A DNA stretch of 64,000 bases from Hymenolepis diminuta. Lineage: Eukaryota; Platyhelminthes; Cestoda; Cyclophyllidea; Hymenolepididae. Under the pieces are notes generated by a model, which saw only the letters and a program-made list of their open reading frames with translations, was not told the origin of the DNA and searched no databases. This document shows positions 1 to 9,290 of the stretch, in pieces. The translations under genes were made by a program, and so were the position numbers. The stretch lies in the NCBI GenBank assembly GCA_900708905.1, contig CAADRB010000038.1, positions 135,892 through 199,891 of the forward strand, read 5' to 3'. The first letter of the stretch is position 1; each line of letters begins with the position of its first letter.

Positions 1-101
1 ACTAAACTCTAACTCCCTTCCATTCAAATCTTATTTTCTGAAAATCAGAAGTGCATTTCAAGGTGTTAATGACTAAAAATGACTCACTTAAATTAATTTA
101 C

Positions 102-3100
102 CTCTTAACACTATCCATCTGTGACTGGAAGGCCGTTTTCTGCGCATTCATATTAGCAATCATAGCACCAACATTACCGACGACAGTAGCGAAGATGAGC
201 ACACCGGCCAGAAAATCGATAGTGATGAAAATGAATTCACTATCTCGCACAGGCTTGGGAGTTTCACCGATTGTGGTTAGAATTAATGTTGACCAATAGA
301 AACTGTAGGTGTACTGCGAGAAAATTGATTGCCAGCGCTCAGTTAGATTGCAGGATTCATCTGTGATATCATCAGTTGAACGCGGTGGATAAACGAAGGA
401 ATTTCCACAGAGTCCTAGCATTGAACAAAATACTTGAATATATAATTTTAAAAATGTGTAATCCAATTTTTAGATTTTACATTCCAATTTAGATTTTTAA
501 ATATCGTTTTCAGCTTTCTTTAGAAATAAGTGAACATAATGAATTTGTCAATTAAGTGCCAGGTCGTTTAGCTAATTTTTGATGTAATTGAGCTTGTAGC
601 GTTGCTGCACCTAAGCAGTCAAAATGGCCTCTAGCAGAGTCCTCTATTATCAATTTGCTCCCATAATTAGCTAGGCTGTGCCCAAAGTGGTAAGAAGAAG
701 AAAGATGTTGAATGGAGAGGGTTAATTGCTCGACTCTATATGTGTATTGTTGTCAAAACCAAGCTAGGCTGCAGGGATCCTGATTGCTGATTGGTTGAGG
801 TGGCCTCTGCCCTCATGTTTACGCATGTTCTCTACGCGACCGCATTCCACTGTTACATTCCGCACTTTCCACACTGTTCTGGCACTCGTGATTCAATCAG
901 CCTTGCTAGCGTTGTGAACTCCACAAGCTAAACCTTCTACGCTCGCAGGTGGATGCGTAAGACCGTCTCTGGTGCAATTGTGGCCGCAATTACTGACTAA
1001 CCAGGCAACCAATCATTTACCAAGTACCCCATTCTTTATAAACATGTATTTTCTAATAAAAAAACTTCTGTCTGGGATATTGATCTTCCTGGACTATGAA
1101 TAGTTGAAGCCTTATAAGGTGGTAACTAAGACTTAAAAAAAGTCTTTGCTTTACATATTAGGTCATCTCAAAATCGGTATTAAATTTCTATCTGTTTTTT
1201 GATTTTGCAATTTCATCGAAATTAAATGTTCGTCGCATGTTACAAATATAAATTAGATTGTCAAATTATTGAATCTACTTTTATTAAACCATTATTCGTT
1301 GATTCATCATTGCTGAAGTCAGGTGCTTGACATCTTTCGTATTTTTTAATTAAAAATATGGTATGATAATACTTATATAGTCACCGATATGATCTTGGTT
1401 ATCATTATAATATTATTAAGTGATCTCTAACAAGAACACGGCAACAATTGCTCAGACTCAGTAGGAAGAATGCAAACGTATTTTAACTTGATGAGGGCAC
1501 AAATGCTTATATACCCCTTTGAATATTTGGTACTGATCGGTTGTTTAATAAGCGAAGAAGCTTTATTCCCTTAGGCCATCTAAAAATTTCGGCCTTCTTA
1601 CCTTATGTGCAGAGTGTAGTATTCAGTCTCATAATAAAACCAAATCACATTCACAAGTGTAGATTAAAATCCCTGTGGATTTTTTGGATAGACAGTGAAA
1701 AGCCTAGGTCATAACTGATTCTAACTTTCTTGAATGATACAATTATAATACTGAAATGAGGCTATTTGTACACATCCGCTTCATCGCAAAACCTAACAAA
1801 GGGCACATATCCACATGACTTGTATTCAAAACCGTGATATCAATGACGCAAGGTCAATTAAACTGATACATTATGTAAAAGGGAGATCCAAATAATCAAC
1901 TATAAACGCGGATGCTTACACAAGAATGATAAAGAGACGAAATGGATGTTGAGACACTGTTGACACCAATCTTATTACTTATTAGACTTCACTCTAATTC
2001 AATTTTTAAGTAGCGATTTAAGTGCTGTATACTGGACTTTACTCTACTGCTTAGCCACATTTTTAGTTTTCTTTTCAAGAAACTGGTACCTTTCTCTTTT
2101 CTCCTACAATAAATGTTCTGTCCTCTTTCTTTCCTGTAGTAATGGAAGTTTGTAGATTTCCTCCGCCTTATATCGGTATCTTCTAAGTTATAACCTACTT
2201 TCAGCAATCTAAATATTAAATTCATTTAACTTTTGAAATGACATCTTAACAATATAATAGGGGATTGTTGTCACATGACCCGGCCGACTAATATTCGTTT
2301 CTCACGTAATGTTACTGGTTCCTAATGAATTGATTTGTTATCGTACTTTGCTGTATAAGAATAGAATAGCAATTAACTATACTAGAGAAATTAAACCTAA
2401 GTTTAGTTACATCCAAACTGGATGTTGTAGATACGGTGTAGCTATGGAGACCTGCTACCAAAAGTAACTTTCCTGCCCATTATGGAAATCGTTATCAACA
2501 CTTAAGTTGGGCTGAAAGAAAGTCACTTTCATATGCATCTTGCACTCTACCGCCCCTTTTGTCGGCCAGAAATAACCTGTGGAATATGTCACCAACAGCA
2601 CTGGATGTGCATCAGCAGGTATTGATCTGACGATCGCCGATTTGACAGACATGCAGGCTGACCACGGGCGCTATTTTAATGTGCATGTTTCACAGTCAAA
2701 ATGAGATTCGTTTTTAGGAATAATAATTACAATTCATTTTGGATAGGGATAAGTAAGCGTACTGGAGTCTTCCTGATTAAAAATTCGTATTTCAATCCTC
2801 TTCGTCCAGTACTAGTCAATGTTATTGAATATTTCGGTCAATAGGCAGTTGAGAATACCAATGGTGGAGTTTCACTTTCACCAGTAAAGAAATCACTGTC
2901 AAAGCAAAGACGTTTCTACTGGCATTTTTCAGTCACTGATACTACACTAACTATTACATGGCAGGTATGGTTCTCTGTATAGCTTTGCAATCAAATATGC
3001 ATACATCATTTCAGAACTCCGAGTACAGTACCATTAACTTACCAGTTTGAGAGGATACCTCAAAGAAAATACAAGCATTGAAATGTATAAGAATGAGGAT

Positions 3101-3360
3101 GTTAGCAGTGAGAGTAGTCACTCGGAAGACGTTGGGGAATGTGGCTCGAGTTTCCGTGCGGGCAATGAATTCAAACACCTTATAGGTTTTTAGTAGTCTG
3201 TTCAACCGCAGCCATGAAGCGTAGTGAGTGAAAGCCTGAGAGATGTAGAGCAGATCTGTTGGAAGAATAGAGAACACATCCAGGAGACAGTCTGATTTCT
3301 TGATGTAGGCATTTCGCAACTTCTTGATATCAGTGACCACCAAGCCTTCCTCCAGATAGC
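102..3360 (-). CDS. Cyclic-nucleotide-gated cation channel, alpha-type (partial, two exons)
   Basis: Two exons of a CNG channel, a plasma-membrane cation channel opened by cAMP or cGMP. Exon 3360-3043 encodes the S3-S5 region: a YLEEGLVV stretch, the ILPTDLLY segment and the S4 basic motif RLNRLL, then FEFIARTETR and the hydrophobic S5. It opens after an AG at 3362-3361 and closes at a GTAAGT donor. Exon 414-102 encodes the turret, the pore helix and filter (TLILTTIGETP) and S6 (LAGVLIFATVVGNVGAMIAN). Both junctions keep frame. The filter glutamate in IGETP and the lack of a GYG signature separate it from HCN and Kv channels. The cyclic-nucleotide-binding domain must lie left of the window, since positions 1-101 are the next intron. 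Exons for the N-terminus, S1 and S2 were not found upstream, so they may be short, far away or lost in assembly. Family call is firm; alpha versus other subtype is inference from memory of vertebrate CNGA. Confidence 0.9.
415..3042 (-). other. Intron of the CNG channel gene
   Basis: This 2.6-kb intron separates the S5 and pore exons. It contains an LTR-like repeat copy at about 603-1125, described separately. Short open frames inside it (for example 1989-2225 and 2455-2652 on the minus strand) show no recognisable domain and are not called as genes. Confidence 0.75.
603..1125 (+). repeat. LTR-like dispersed repeat, family A, copy 1 (longest)
   Basis: Positions 603-760 match 6690-6815 (shared words include CCTCTAGCAGAGTCCTCTAT and TTAGCTAGGCT). 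Positions 880-930 match 6840-6880 (TAGCGTTGTGAA), and 950-1120 match 22260-22440 (CCAATCATTT, then a TATA/AATAAA-like stretch, then GTTGAAGC-TTATAA). The element therefore seems to be at least about 500 bp. A CCAAT motif followed by TTTATAAACATG and then AATAAA resembles the promoter and polyadenylation order of an LTR. Ends and target-site duplication were not resolved. It may be a solo LTR, a TRIM-like element or another non-autonomous retroelement. It sits in the CNG intron. Confidence 0.6.
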
Positions 3361-4538
3361 CTATAAGGGTAAGGATAGTCTCCAAGATTTTGAGTCATTC
3401 CCAGATATGTCCACAAATACGCATGGGTTTAGATATATGGACATCGAATCTTTATATACTCTTGTTAGTGCTAATTCAAATACTTAGTAAAAGAATATAT
3501 TTTAAATGTAAAATATAATACCAATGGATCGATCCGGTTTTTTTAATACACCAGTGATTCTCGGTCTGCTTTTGCCTTTAGTAGGTTAGTCCTACTAACT
3601 ACAAATTTAAATCTAATTAATGTATATTCTTTGAGCAGAAAATAGTAGAACAGTAACTACCCATATTTAAATGATCAAAAACGCGAAGTTTAGAATCCGG
3701 TTGGATGGACACATATACGGAAGTACAAAATCTAATAGATGCAATGTCCGCTACAAACCGTCGTGTAAATCTCAGTTTCACAGGTTCTAAAGCGCAGTCT
3801 CGAGTGGTTTAGGAGACTGTAGACGATTTCCTAAGCTAAAATTCTAAATCCAAATGGAATCCCGTGCTATGGATTTTCTACCCATGCTTTTTCATAAAAA
3901 TTCTTCGATTTTTAAAACAGAGAGTTTTTTCTGTTTAATGAGCATGCTCGCTGATTTTTTTAAGGATAATGCCAATATTCTCTCAATAAAAAGTTTTACT
4001 TAGACTATTTGGAAAAACTTTGAATATCAAGTTCTTTAAGCAATGATTTAATTAGATTTAAGTGACATTGAGTGATCGCAGTAGAAATGTATTGAATGCA
4101 AATGAATTTAGCACAAAATGACTACAAGACAAAGTTCTAATTAGTTGCAGAAAGCAGACAGATTCTTCTTTTATTTTTAAATTTAAATTATATAATAAAG
4201 GCGAATACTCTCATGTTAATTAGTAATTTTTTGAATCAAAGAAAGAAGCTTTGATTTTTATTTGGATACTAATAAAATTAAGCATTCGTGCCATTGCTAT
4301 GTACCTATTTATTTTTAGAGCGACTTTGGAAACACCTACGAAGGTGTATTATCTTTTTTGCGTTCATGTTTAATATTAATAATGTGATTTTAATTTGTCA
4401 ATTTATAATTTGAATTTTTATCTTTTTAATTAGCATAAAATCCTTATTTTTTAAAAATTTACAATTTTCTTTTATTTTGTAACTGTCTAGATGGTCAAAC
4501 ATTTGTTTCTATTTTGTAGACTCAACCACTGATTATAA
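3361..4538. other. Gene-free stretch between CNG exon and CRK
   Basis: AT-rich sequence with no long open frame and no recognisable domain. The upstream CNG exons were looked for here on the minus strand and not found. The bases before the CRK start include an acceptor-like TATTTTGTAG at about 4510-4519, which could take a 5' UTR exon or a spliced leader. Confidence 0.6.
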
Positions 4539-5421
4539 ATGGACGGTCCGGCTATATCACCAGATTCTGTGTAAGTTGAGTCTAAAGTGTTAATTTCAAG
4601 TCCAGTTGGTATTTTGGGGAGATTAGTCGAGAAAAGACAAATGAGATTCTTCTAAATCAACCCGTCGGAACATTCCTAGTCCGCGATTCCTCCACAACGT
4701 CCGGTTTCGTATTGTCCATAAAGTAAGAATTTTCTTTATTTATCTCACCAGCCTCCAGGGAAGTTACTAAAGTCATTCGTTATCTAATCAACTATTCAAA
4801 ACAAACCGGTGAATTCTCTTTCGGAAACTCTACTTTTGAATCTCTCGATGCCGTTATCGATTACTATTCTCAAGGTCGATCATCGGCATGTTTTCTCGTT
4901 AAACCAGCTCCCAAGGAACGTCTCTTAGCTTTGTACGACTTTGCTGGAGAAAAGAGCGAAGATTTGCCTCTTTCAAAAGGAGATATGGTTGCATTTCTTA
5001 TCCAGAAAAAGGACTGGATCCTCTGTTCCCTTAGCGACTGTCGTCGTGGTTGGGTTCCTGCCAACCATTTGGCACCGGTAAGTTATAAAATGAACACTTT
5101 GATAGTTCGGATTCTATGTAATAAACACATCTTGTTTTTCAGTACAAAGCTGAGCTCTTGGCTAGTCTGAAGATTGATAAAGGTAACCTAAATGCTATGT
5201 CGTACTGCAGTCTTTGTGGAATACTAGGAGTACCCGTGGATGCAAAAGTAATTAGATCTCGTCAATCCTCAATCTTTCAACTCAATCACTTAGAAGTCCA
5301 GAAGGGCGACCTAGTACGAGTTGAGCGTATCCATAGTGATGGGAATTGTGAAATCTGGCACGAGAGACTGCAATGCCAGGGCTTTGTTCCTATCAATTAT
5401 CTCCAAATTGAAGCTTCTTAA
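4539..5421 (+). CDS. CRK: CRK-type SH2-SH3-SH3 adaptor
   Basis: Cytoplasmic adaptor that links phosphotyrosine proteins to proline-rich effectors. Model: exons 4539-4568, 4601-4722, 4759-5077 and 5143-5421, giving 249 residues. The SH2 domain (about residues 13-98) has the phosphotyrosine-binding motif FLVRDSS with Arg38. The first SH3 (about 106-157) starts ALYDFAGEKSEDLPLSKGD and ends RRGWVPANHL. The second SH3 (about 188-246) has KGDLVRV and GFVPINYL. Order and spacing match vertebrate CRK, but the proline-rich linkers are nearly absent, so it is shorter than the usual 300 or so residues. The first SH3 has Trp-Ile where CRK usually has Trp-Trp, which could alter ligand choice. Two introns are only 32 and 36 bases. 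The first donor could be GTGTAAG (used here) or GTAAGT two bases later; only the first keeps frame with an acceptor at 4600. The isochorismatase gene follows 153 bases downstream with no AATAAA seen between. Confidence 0.88.
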
Positions 5422-5574
5422 TTGTGTCTTAAAGAATCTCTTTCGTACCCTTACTTATCAACAATCAGATTAACCAAATATACTTAAATTGACTTCTAAA
5501 ATGACTTTCTTTTTAATCTTAACTTGGTTTGCTTTAATCCCCATACTTTAATCAATTCTGCTTCACATTTAGCG
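5422..5574 (+). promoter_or_regulatory. Short CRK-ISOC intercistronic region with 3' splice site
   Basis: Only 153 bases separate the CRK stop from the next start codon. No canonical AATAAA is seen. The region ends in a pyrimidine-rich tract and CTTCACATTTAG at about 5561-5572, with the ATG two bases after the AG. This is the arrangement expected of a trans-splice acceptor for a spliced leader in a flatworm polycistron. A separate promoter with an unseen 5' UTR intron remains possible. Confidence 0.45.
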
Positions 5575-6268
5575 ATGTCTGTCCTTCCAAGATTGGGAAA
5601 GTTGGCTACTAACCGCACAGCTCTGCTTGTGTGTGATATTCAGGAGAAATTCCGCCATAAGATATCCCATTTCGATGCCGTAACTGCTAATTCTGGGCGT
5701 TTGATCGCTGCAGCAAGAATACTTGAAATGCCCATTTTCATCACCGAAATGTATCCACAAGGTTTGTGGTTAGTTTATGAACTATGCGCTACAAAATAGT
5801 TATTTCAGTAGCATTCTGTGACGTTGGATCATTTTCCTCCTCTAAGGTTTAGGACAGACAGTAGAAGACTTGGGAGATATTACCCACATCCCAGTTTACC
5901 CCAAACGTGACTTCTCCATGCTTACTAAAAAGTTACTTGAACATGCAGATTTCAAAAACGGATTCGACTCCGTTCTGCTCTGTGGTATTGAGACTCACGT
6001 CTGTGTTCAACGCACCGCACTCGAACTTTTGGAACGTTTTAACCTGGATGTTCACTGTGTTGCCGATGCAGTCTCCTCCCGGAATTATACCGATCGGATG
6101 ATCGCTTTGGAAAGAATGCGTCAGTCAGGAGTTTTTATAACTACAGCCGAATCTGCTATACTCGGTTTGGTTGAGGGATCCGAACATCCAAAATTCAAGG
6201 ATCTTCAGAAACTCATTATCCCCAAAGGTCCTGACAGCGGTCTTTTCCCATCTATGTCGTCAAAATAA
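5575..6268 (+). CDS. Isochorismatase-domain hydrolase, ISOC1/ISOC2-like
   Basis: Cysteine-hydrolase-fold protein of the isochorismatase superfamily; the physiological substrate of animal ISOC proteins is not established. Model: exons 5575-5761 and 5847-6268 give 202 residues, close to human ISOC2. The acceptor at 5845-5846 was chosen over the AG at 5851-5852 because it restores the conserved YPQGLGQTV. The expected Asp-Lys-Cys triad is visible: Asp21 in VCDIQEKFRH, Lys82 in YPKRDFSM and Cys115 in CGIETHVCV. The C-terminal half has the family's DAVSSR and ALERMRQSG. No signal peptide or targeting sequence is obvious, so a cytosolic place is likely. The stop codon overlaps an AATAAA at about 6264-6270. 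An earlier in-frame TTG at 5524 precedes the 3' splice-like AG at 5572 and is not used. Confidence 0.88.
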
Positions 6269-6689
6269 ATAGTCTTATTGGGATTTGAACCAAAATGACT
6301 ATTCTCCCCTCTCCTATGGTCCCTTAATAATGTAGTTTACATATCATTCTATTTTTTGCTTAATTGTTTAAACTCGTTTGTGGGGTCATAAGATCGGGCT
6401 CGCTAAGAATATTTCAAATGGTTAATTTCAAATTTATCGGATTAGTTTGAGTGTGATGTTATGCAATCAGAATTTCATCGGCAGTGTAACTTTTAAATTT
6501 CCCATGGCAGGTTGAGCAGACTGTGCAACTTTTCTTCATTGGGAAACATCCAAACACGTGGGAACTGAAAGTTCATAAAGTGGGATTGTGCCCACTCTTG
6601 TGAGAGAGTATTTAGACAGTAGACATGAGAGTCAGGAAACCGGGAGAATCCTACTTGTAGCGGATTCTACACCAAGTTTTTTTGCTACA

Positions 6690-6890
6690 CCTAAGTAATC
6701 CTCCTAAGCAGTCCGAATAGCCTCTAGCAGAGTCCTCTATTATCAGTTCACTCCCAAATTAGCTAGGCTATACCGAAAGTGGTAAGAACAAAGATGTTGA
6801 GCGGAGAGGGTTTATTGTTCACTTCCTTGTGTTCTAGCGCACGTGATTACATCAGACTTGTTAGCGTTGTGAATCCCACATACTTCATCT
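6690..6890 (+). repeat. LTR-like dispersed repeat, family A, copy 2
   Basis: Close match to 603-930, including CCTCTAGCAGAGTCCTCTAT, TTAGCTAGGCT, AAAGTGGTAAGAA and TAGCGTTGTGAA. The middle is shortened relative to copy 1, with some 50-60 bases missing between the TGTGTTCTAG segment and the part that matches the start. Confidence 0.65.
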
Positions 6891-7742
6891 GAGCTCCGGA
6901 ATTATCCGGTTAGTTGCTTTTTCAAGTGAAAGTTCGTTCAGACTTATCCATGTAAGGAAAGTTTGGGTGACCAGTTTTTGTGTGATTTCGTATCCATTCT
7001 GTTTTCACGTAATTCTTTTTGCATTCATCCACTGAACCAATTGGTAGATCATCTTTTGTTTGTGACAATCGATTTGCTGATGCCTTCTTATCCCACTTTT
7101 ATTTACAAAGGGTCGATGACGCCGAAAATTCACACGGTCTAAATTATGGAATCGAATGTTATGTTGATCTTAACACTTTTAATTTAGAAATATCTGGCAG
7201 TTTGCTTCATGATATTGTTTTAAAAACATAGTGACTTATGAAGTGCTATTTGTTAATTTTCTCTTTTAACAAGATTTTAGAATACGTGTATCAAAGTGCG
7301 TGTTACTGTTTGTGAAATTATATCGATAACCTGTGGACTTAGCCATTCTGAATTGGGGGTGGTCTATGATCGAAAATCGATTGATCGACATGGAAATAAA
7401 TCCATCTAAATTTATAACGAAAGCTTCGTCATATAGTATATATTTAATAAATGAAGTTACCTGTCAGCAGGGGTTGTGAGTAGAATTGAAAAACAGTCAT
7501 GCTTTTCTGTTTGATCCCTTTAAGCAGCGTCAACTGTGTTCAGTCACAGATGCAGTTGAATAGATGATAGTTAGTGATTCTTGATTATGATTTACTGATA
7601 TAACGGCTTACTCTTTTAACGTTATTTTGGTGGAATAACCACAATCTTAAATCTTTTTAGAGTTTATACAGATCCACTCTTGAACACAATGGTTGTATTT
7701 GGAAAGTAGTAACTGTTGGTGCAAATTATGACGCGTATGAGT

Positions 7743-7795
7743 GGTCGGCGGTGGTGACTTGCGCCTGTAATCCAGCGACCTGGAAGTCAAGTGGG
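7743..7795 (+). ncRNA. 7SL (SRP RNA) 5'-domain-like stretch, probably a fragment
   Basis: The stretch contains GGCGGTGGT, GCGCCTGTAATCCAGC and CCTGGAAGTCAAG in the order and spacing of the 5' Alu domain of signal recognition particle RNA. The family's conserved parts are the GGUGG loop, the UGUAAUCC turn and the AGC-N-AC-GG-AG stem. No S-domain motif (helix 6 or 8, AGCAGGUCA-like) was recognised downstream, although a T run occurs at about 7920-7925. It is most likely a truncated 7SL pseudogene or retrocopy. A divergent true gene is not excluded. Confidence 0.3.
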
Positions 7796-8107
7796 GGGAA
7801 TTGCCATCATTGAAGCATAATCAGAGACGCATAATGACTTTCACCTATTATAGGAACGGCAAGATTAACTGTTCTACTTAACGTACTAGTCGATCAACTC
7901 TGAACACGTAGGTATGGATTTTTTTATCCCCACTTTCGCATAATTAACAATTTAAAATGATCCTAAATGTGTGTATTTGTTAGCTTCACGAGCCTAATTA
8001 GTGAAGTCCAAAGAGCACTTGACTTAGGTAGAGAGAAGGGATCCTGAGCCTCTTCATCACACCTCTCAAAGAATAGAATTAATCGAGGCAGTTGGTCGTC
8101 AATATTA

Positions 8108-8180
8108 CTGACCATCCGATGAGCATCAATCTCGTGACCTCTGACTTGGCAAATAAGCACGTTGTCCACTACCCTACCTG
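8108..8180 (-). repeat. tRNA-like SINE candidate, copy 1
   Basis: On the minus strand the copy carries a box-A-like GGTAGTGGACAACGTGC and, about 30 bases on, AGAGGTCACGAGATTGATG, a degenerate box B. Near-identical words occur at 62300-62375 (minus) and 58270-58325 (plus), with weaker copies at 48980-49065 and 42655-42745. The shared structure over unrelated surroundings supports a tRNA-derived SINE family. Confidence 0.5.
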
Positions 8181-9129
8181 AAAACGATAATCTAATGCTC
8201 ATAACTATCTTTATCACCGTAGCATATATATACAATCAGAATACTTCACTCTCACATACATAAATTACTTTTCATAGTGCATATTACGCTCTCTCTTCCT
8301 TCCCTTTCATCTGGTAATCCGATTTCTACAATTCCTAATGAGAAGATGGTCATGCCTATGCAACTTTCGTTGCAAGATTCATAATGAATGTAAAATGTAA
8401 AAATAGGCGATTTGAGTTTCTCTACATAACTAAGAGGAAATGCATACTTACAGAATAGAGTTAGCGCTCATCGATCCAATGCACTAATCGGCTTGTGGGC
8501 TGGTGAATCAGAATCTTTGTCTTCTTTTGTCTGTTCAGAAGGTTGAGGTCACGTGGCTCAGAAAATAAACTTTATCACTGTCCAATGCGGTCAAGCACAG
8601 ACATGAATTGAGACTTTCTGTAAAACATGTGTAACTGATAAAGTTAGTAAATCATCAGTTGTGGTCGCAGAAAAGCGTCTGTATGTCTTTTAAGCTGAGA
8701 CGGCATGTGATAGACTGAGAGTTTTGCAGAAGTTAGTCAACTGAAATATTTCCGCGCTGTTACAGAGATAGAGCCATCTAGCAATCCTCACATGACAAAG
8801 GAGATTTTTGACTGACAAATGGCCAAATTCACAGTGGCGGACGGTCCAGTTATGGACTTTTTCATTACTACTAGGAGCAACAGCTTAAGAGTCACATTAT
8901 AGAACTGAGAGGTCCAGTTAACCTGCCGTAATTCTAAATTCTATAGTCTTCACCACAAACCGACCAGGATGGAAACGAAAACTGTTGCTTAGGAATTTGT
9001 GTTAATGGTGAGAATATGGGGATTTTCATCTCTTTGCCTATAAGCTGAAAATATGCGCGAATAGAAGAATGACTAGTTGTAGATAATCTCCAAGCCCAAT
9101 TGAGCAAATTTATTTTCAAATCATTTCCG

Positions 9130-9290
9130 ACATAGGGATATCTTGGAGCCTCTCTGGTGAGGAACTCGGATCCTGCCACCTTCCTCCTTTATTCGATAGA
9201 CTTCACCAATGCGGTTGGCCATTGGACTCGCAGAGACCTGCGACTTCATAGACGAGCAGTTTGACTGCTGCGGCACCGGCGCACACAAAT
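9130..9290 (+). repeat. Dispersed repeat, family B, copy 1
   Basis: Matches two parts of 38222-38712. The head TTGGAGCCTC-CTGGTGA followed by a TCGGATCCTG box-B-like word pairs with 38247-38281. The tail (GCGGTTGGCCATT, ACTCG, and later TTTGACTGCTGCGGCACCG) pairs with 38622-38705. The spacer between head and tail is much shorter here. Confidence 0.5.

Noticed and set aside
2455..2652. Minus-strand open frame of 65 codons in the CNG intron
   Set aside because: No similarity to the channel, no other recognisable feature, and the flanking exons join in frame without it.
7019..7231. Plus-strand open frame of 70 codons after ISOC
   Set aside because: No start context, domain or splice support; compatible with chance.
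7743..7795. Mammalian Alu contamination
   Set aside because: The match to Alu and 7SL is confined to the conserved 5' core, and the flanking DNA is AT-rich worm-like sequence without the rest of Alu.
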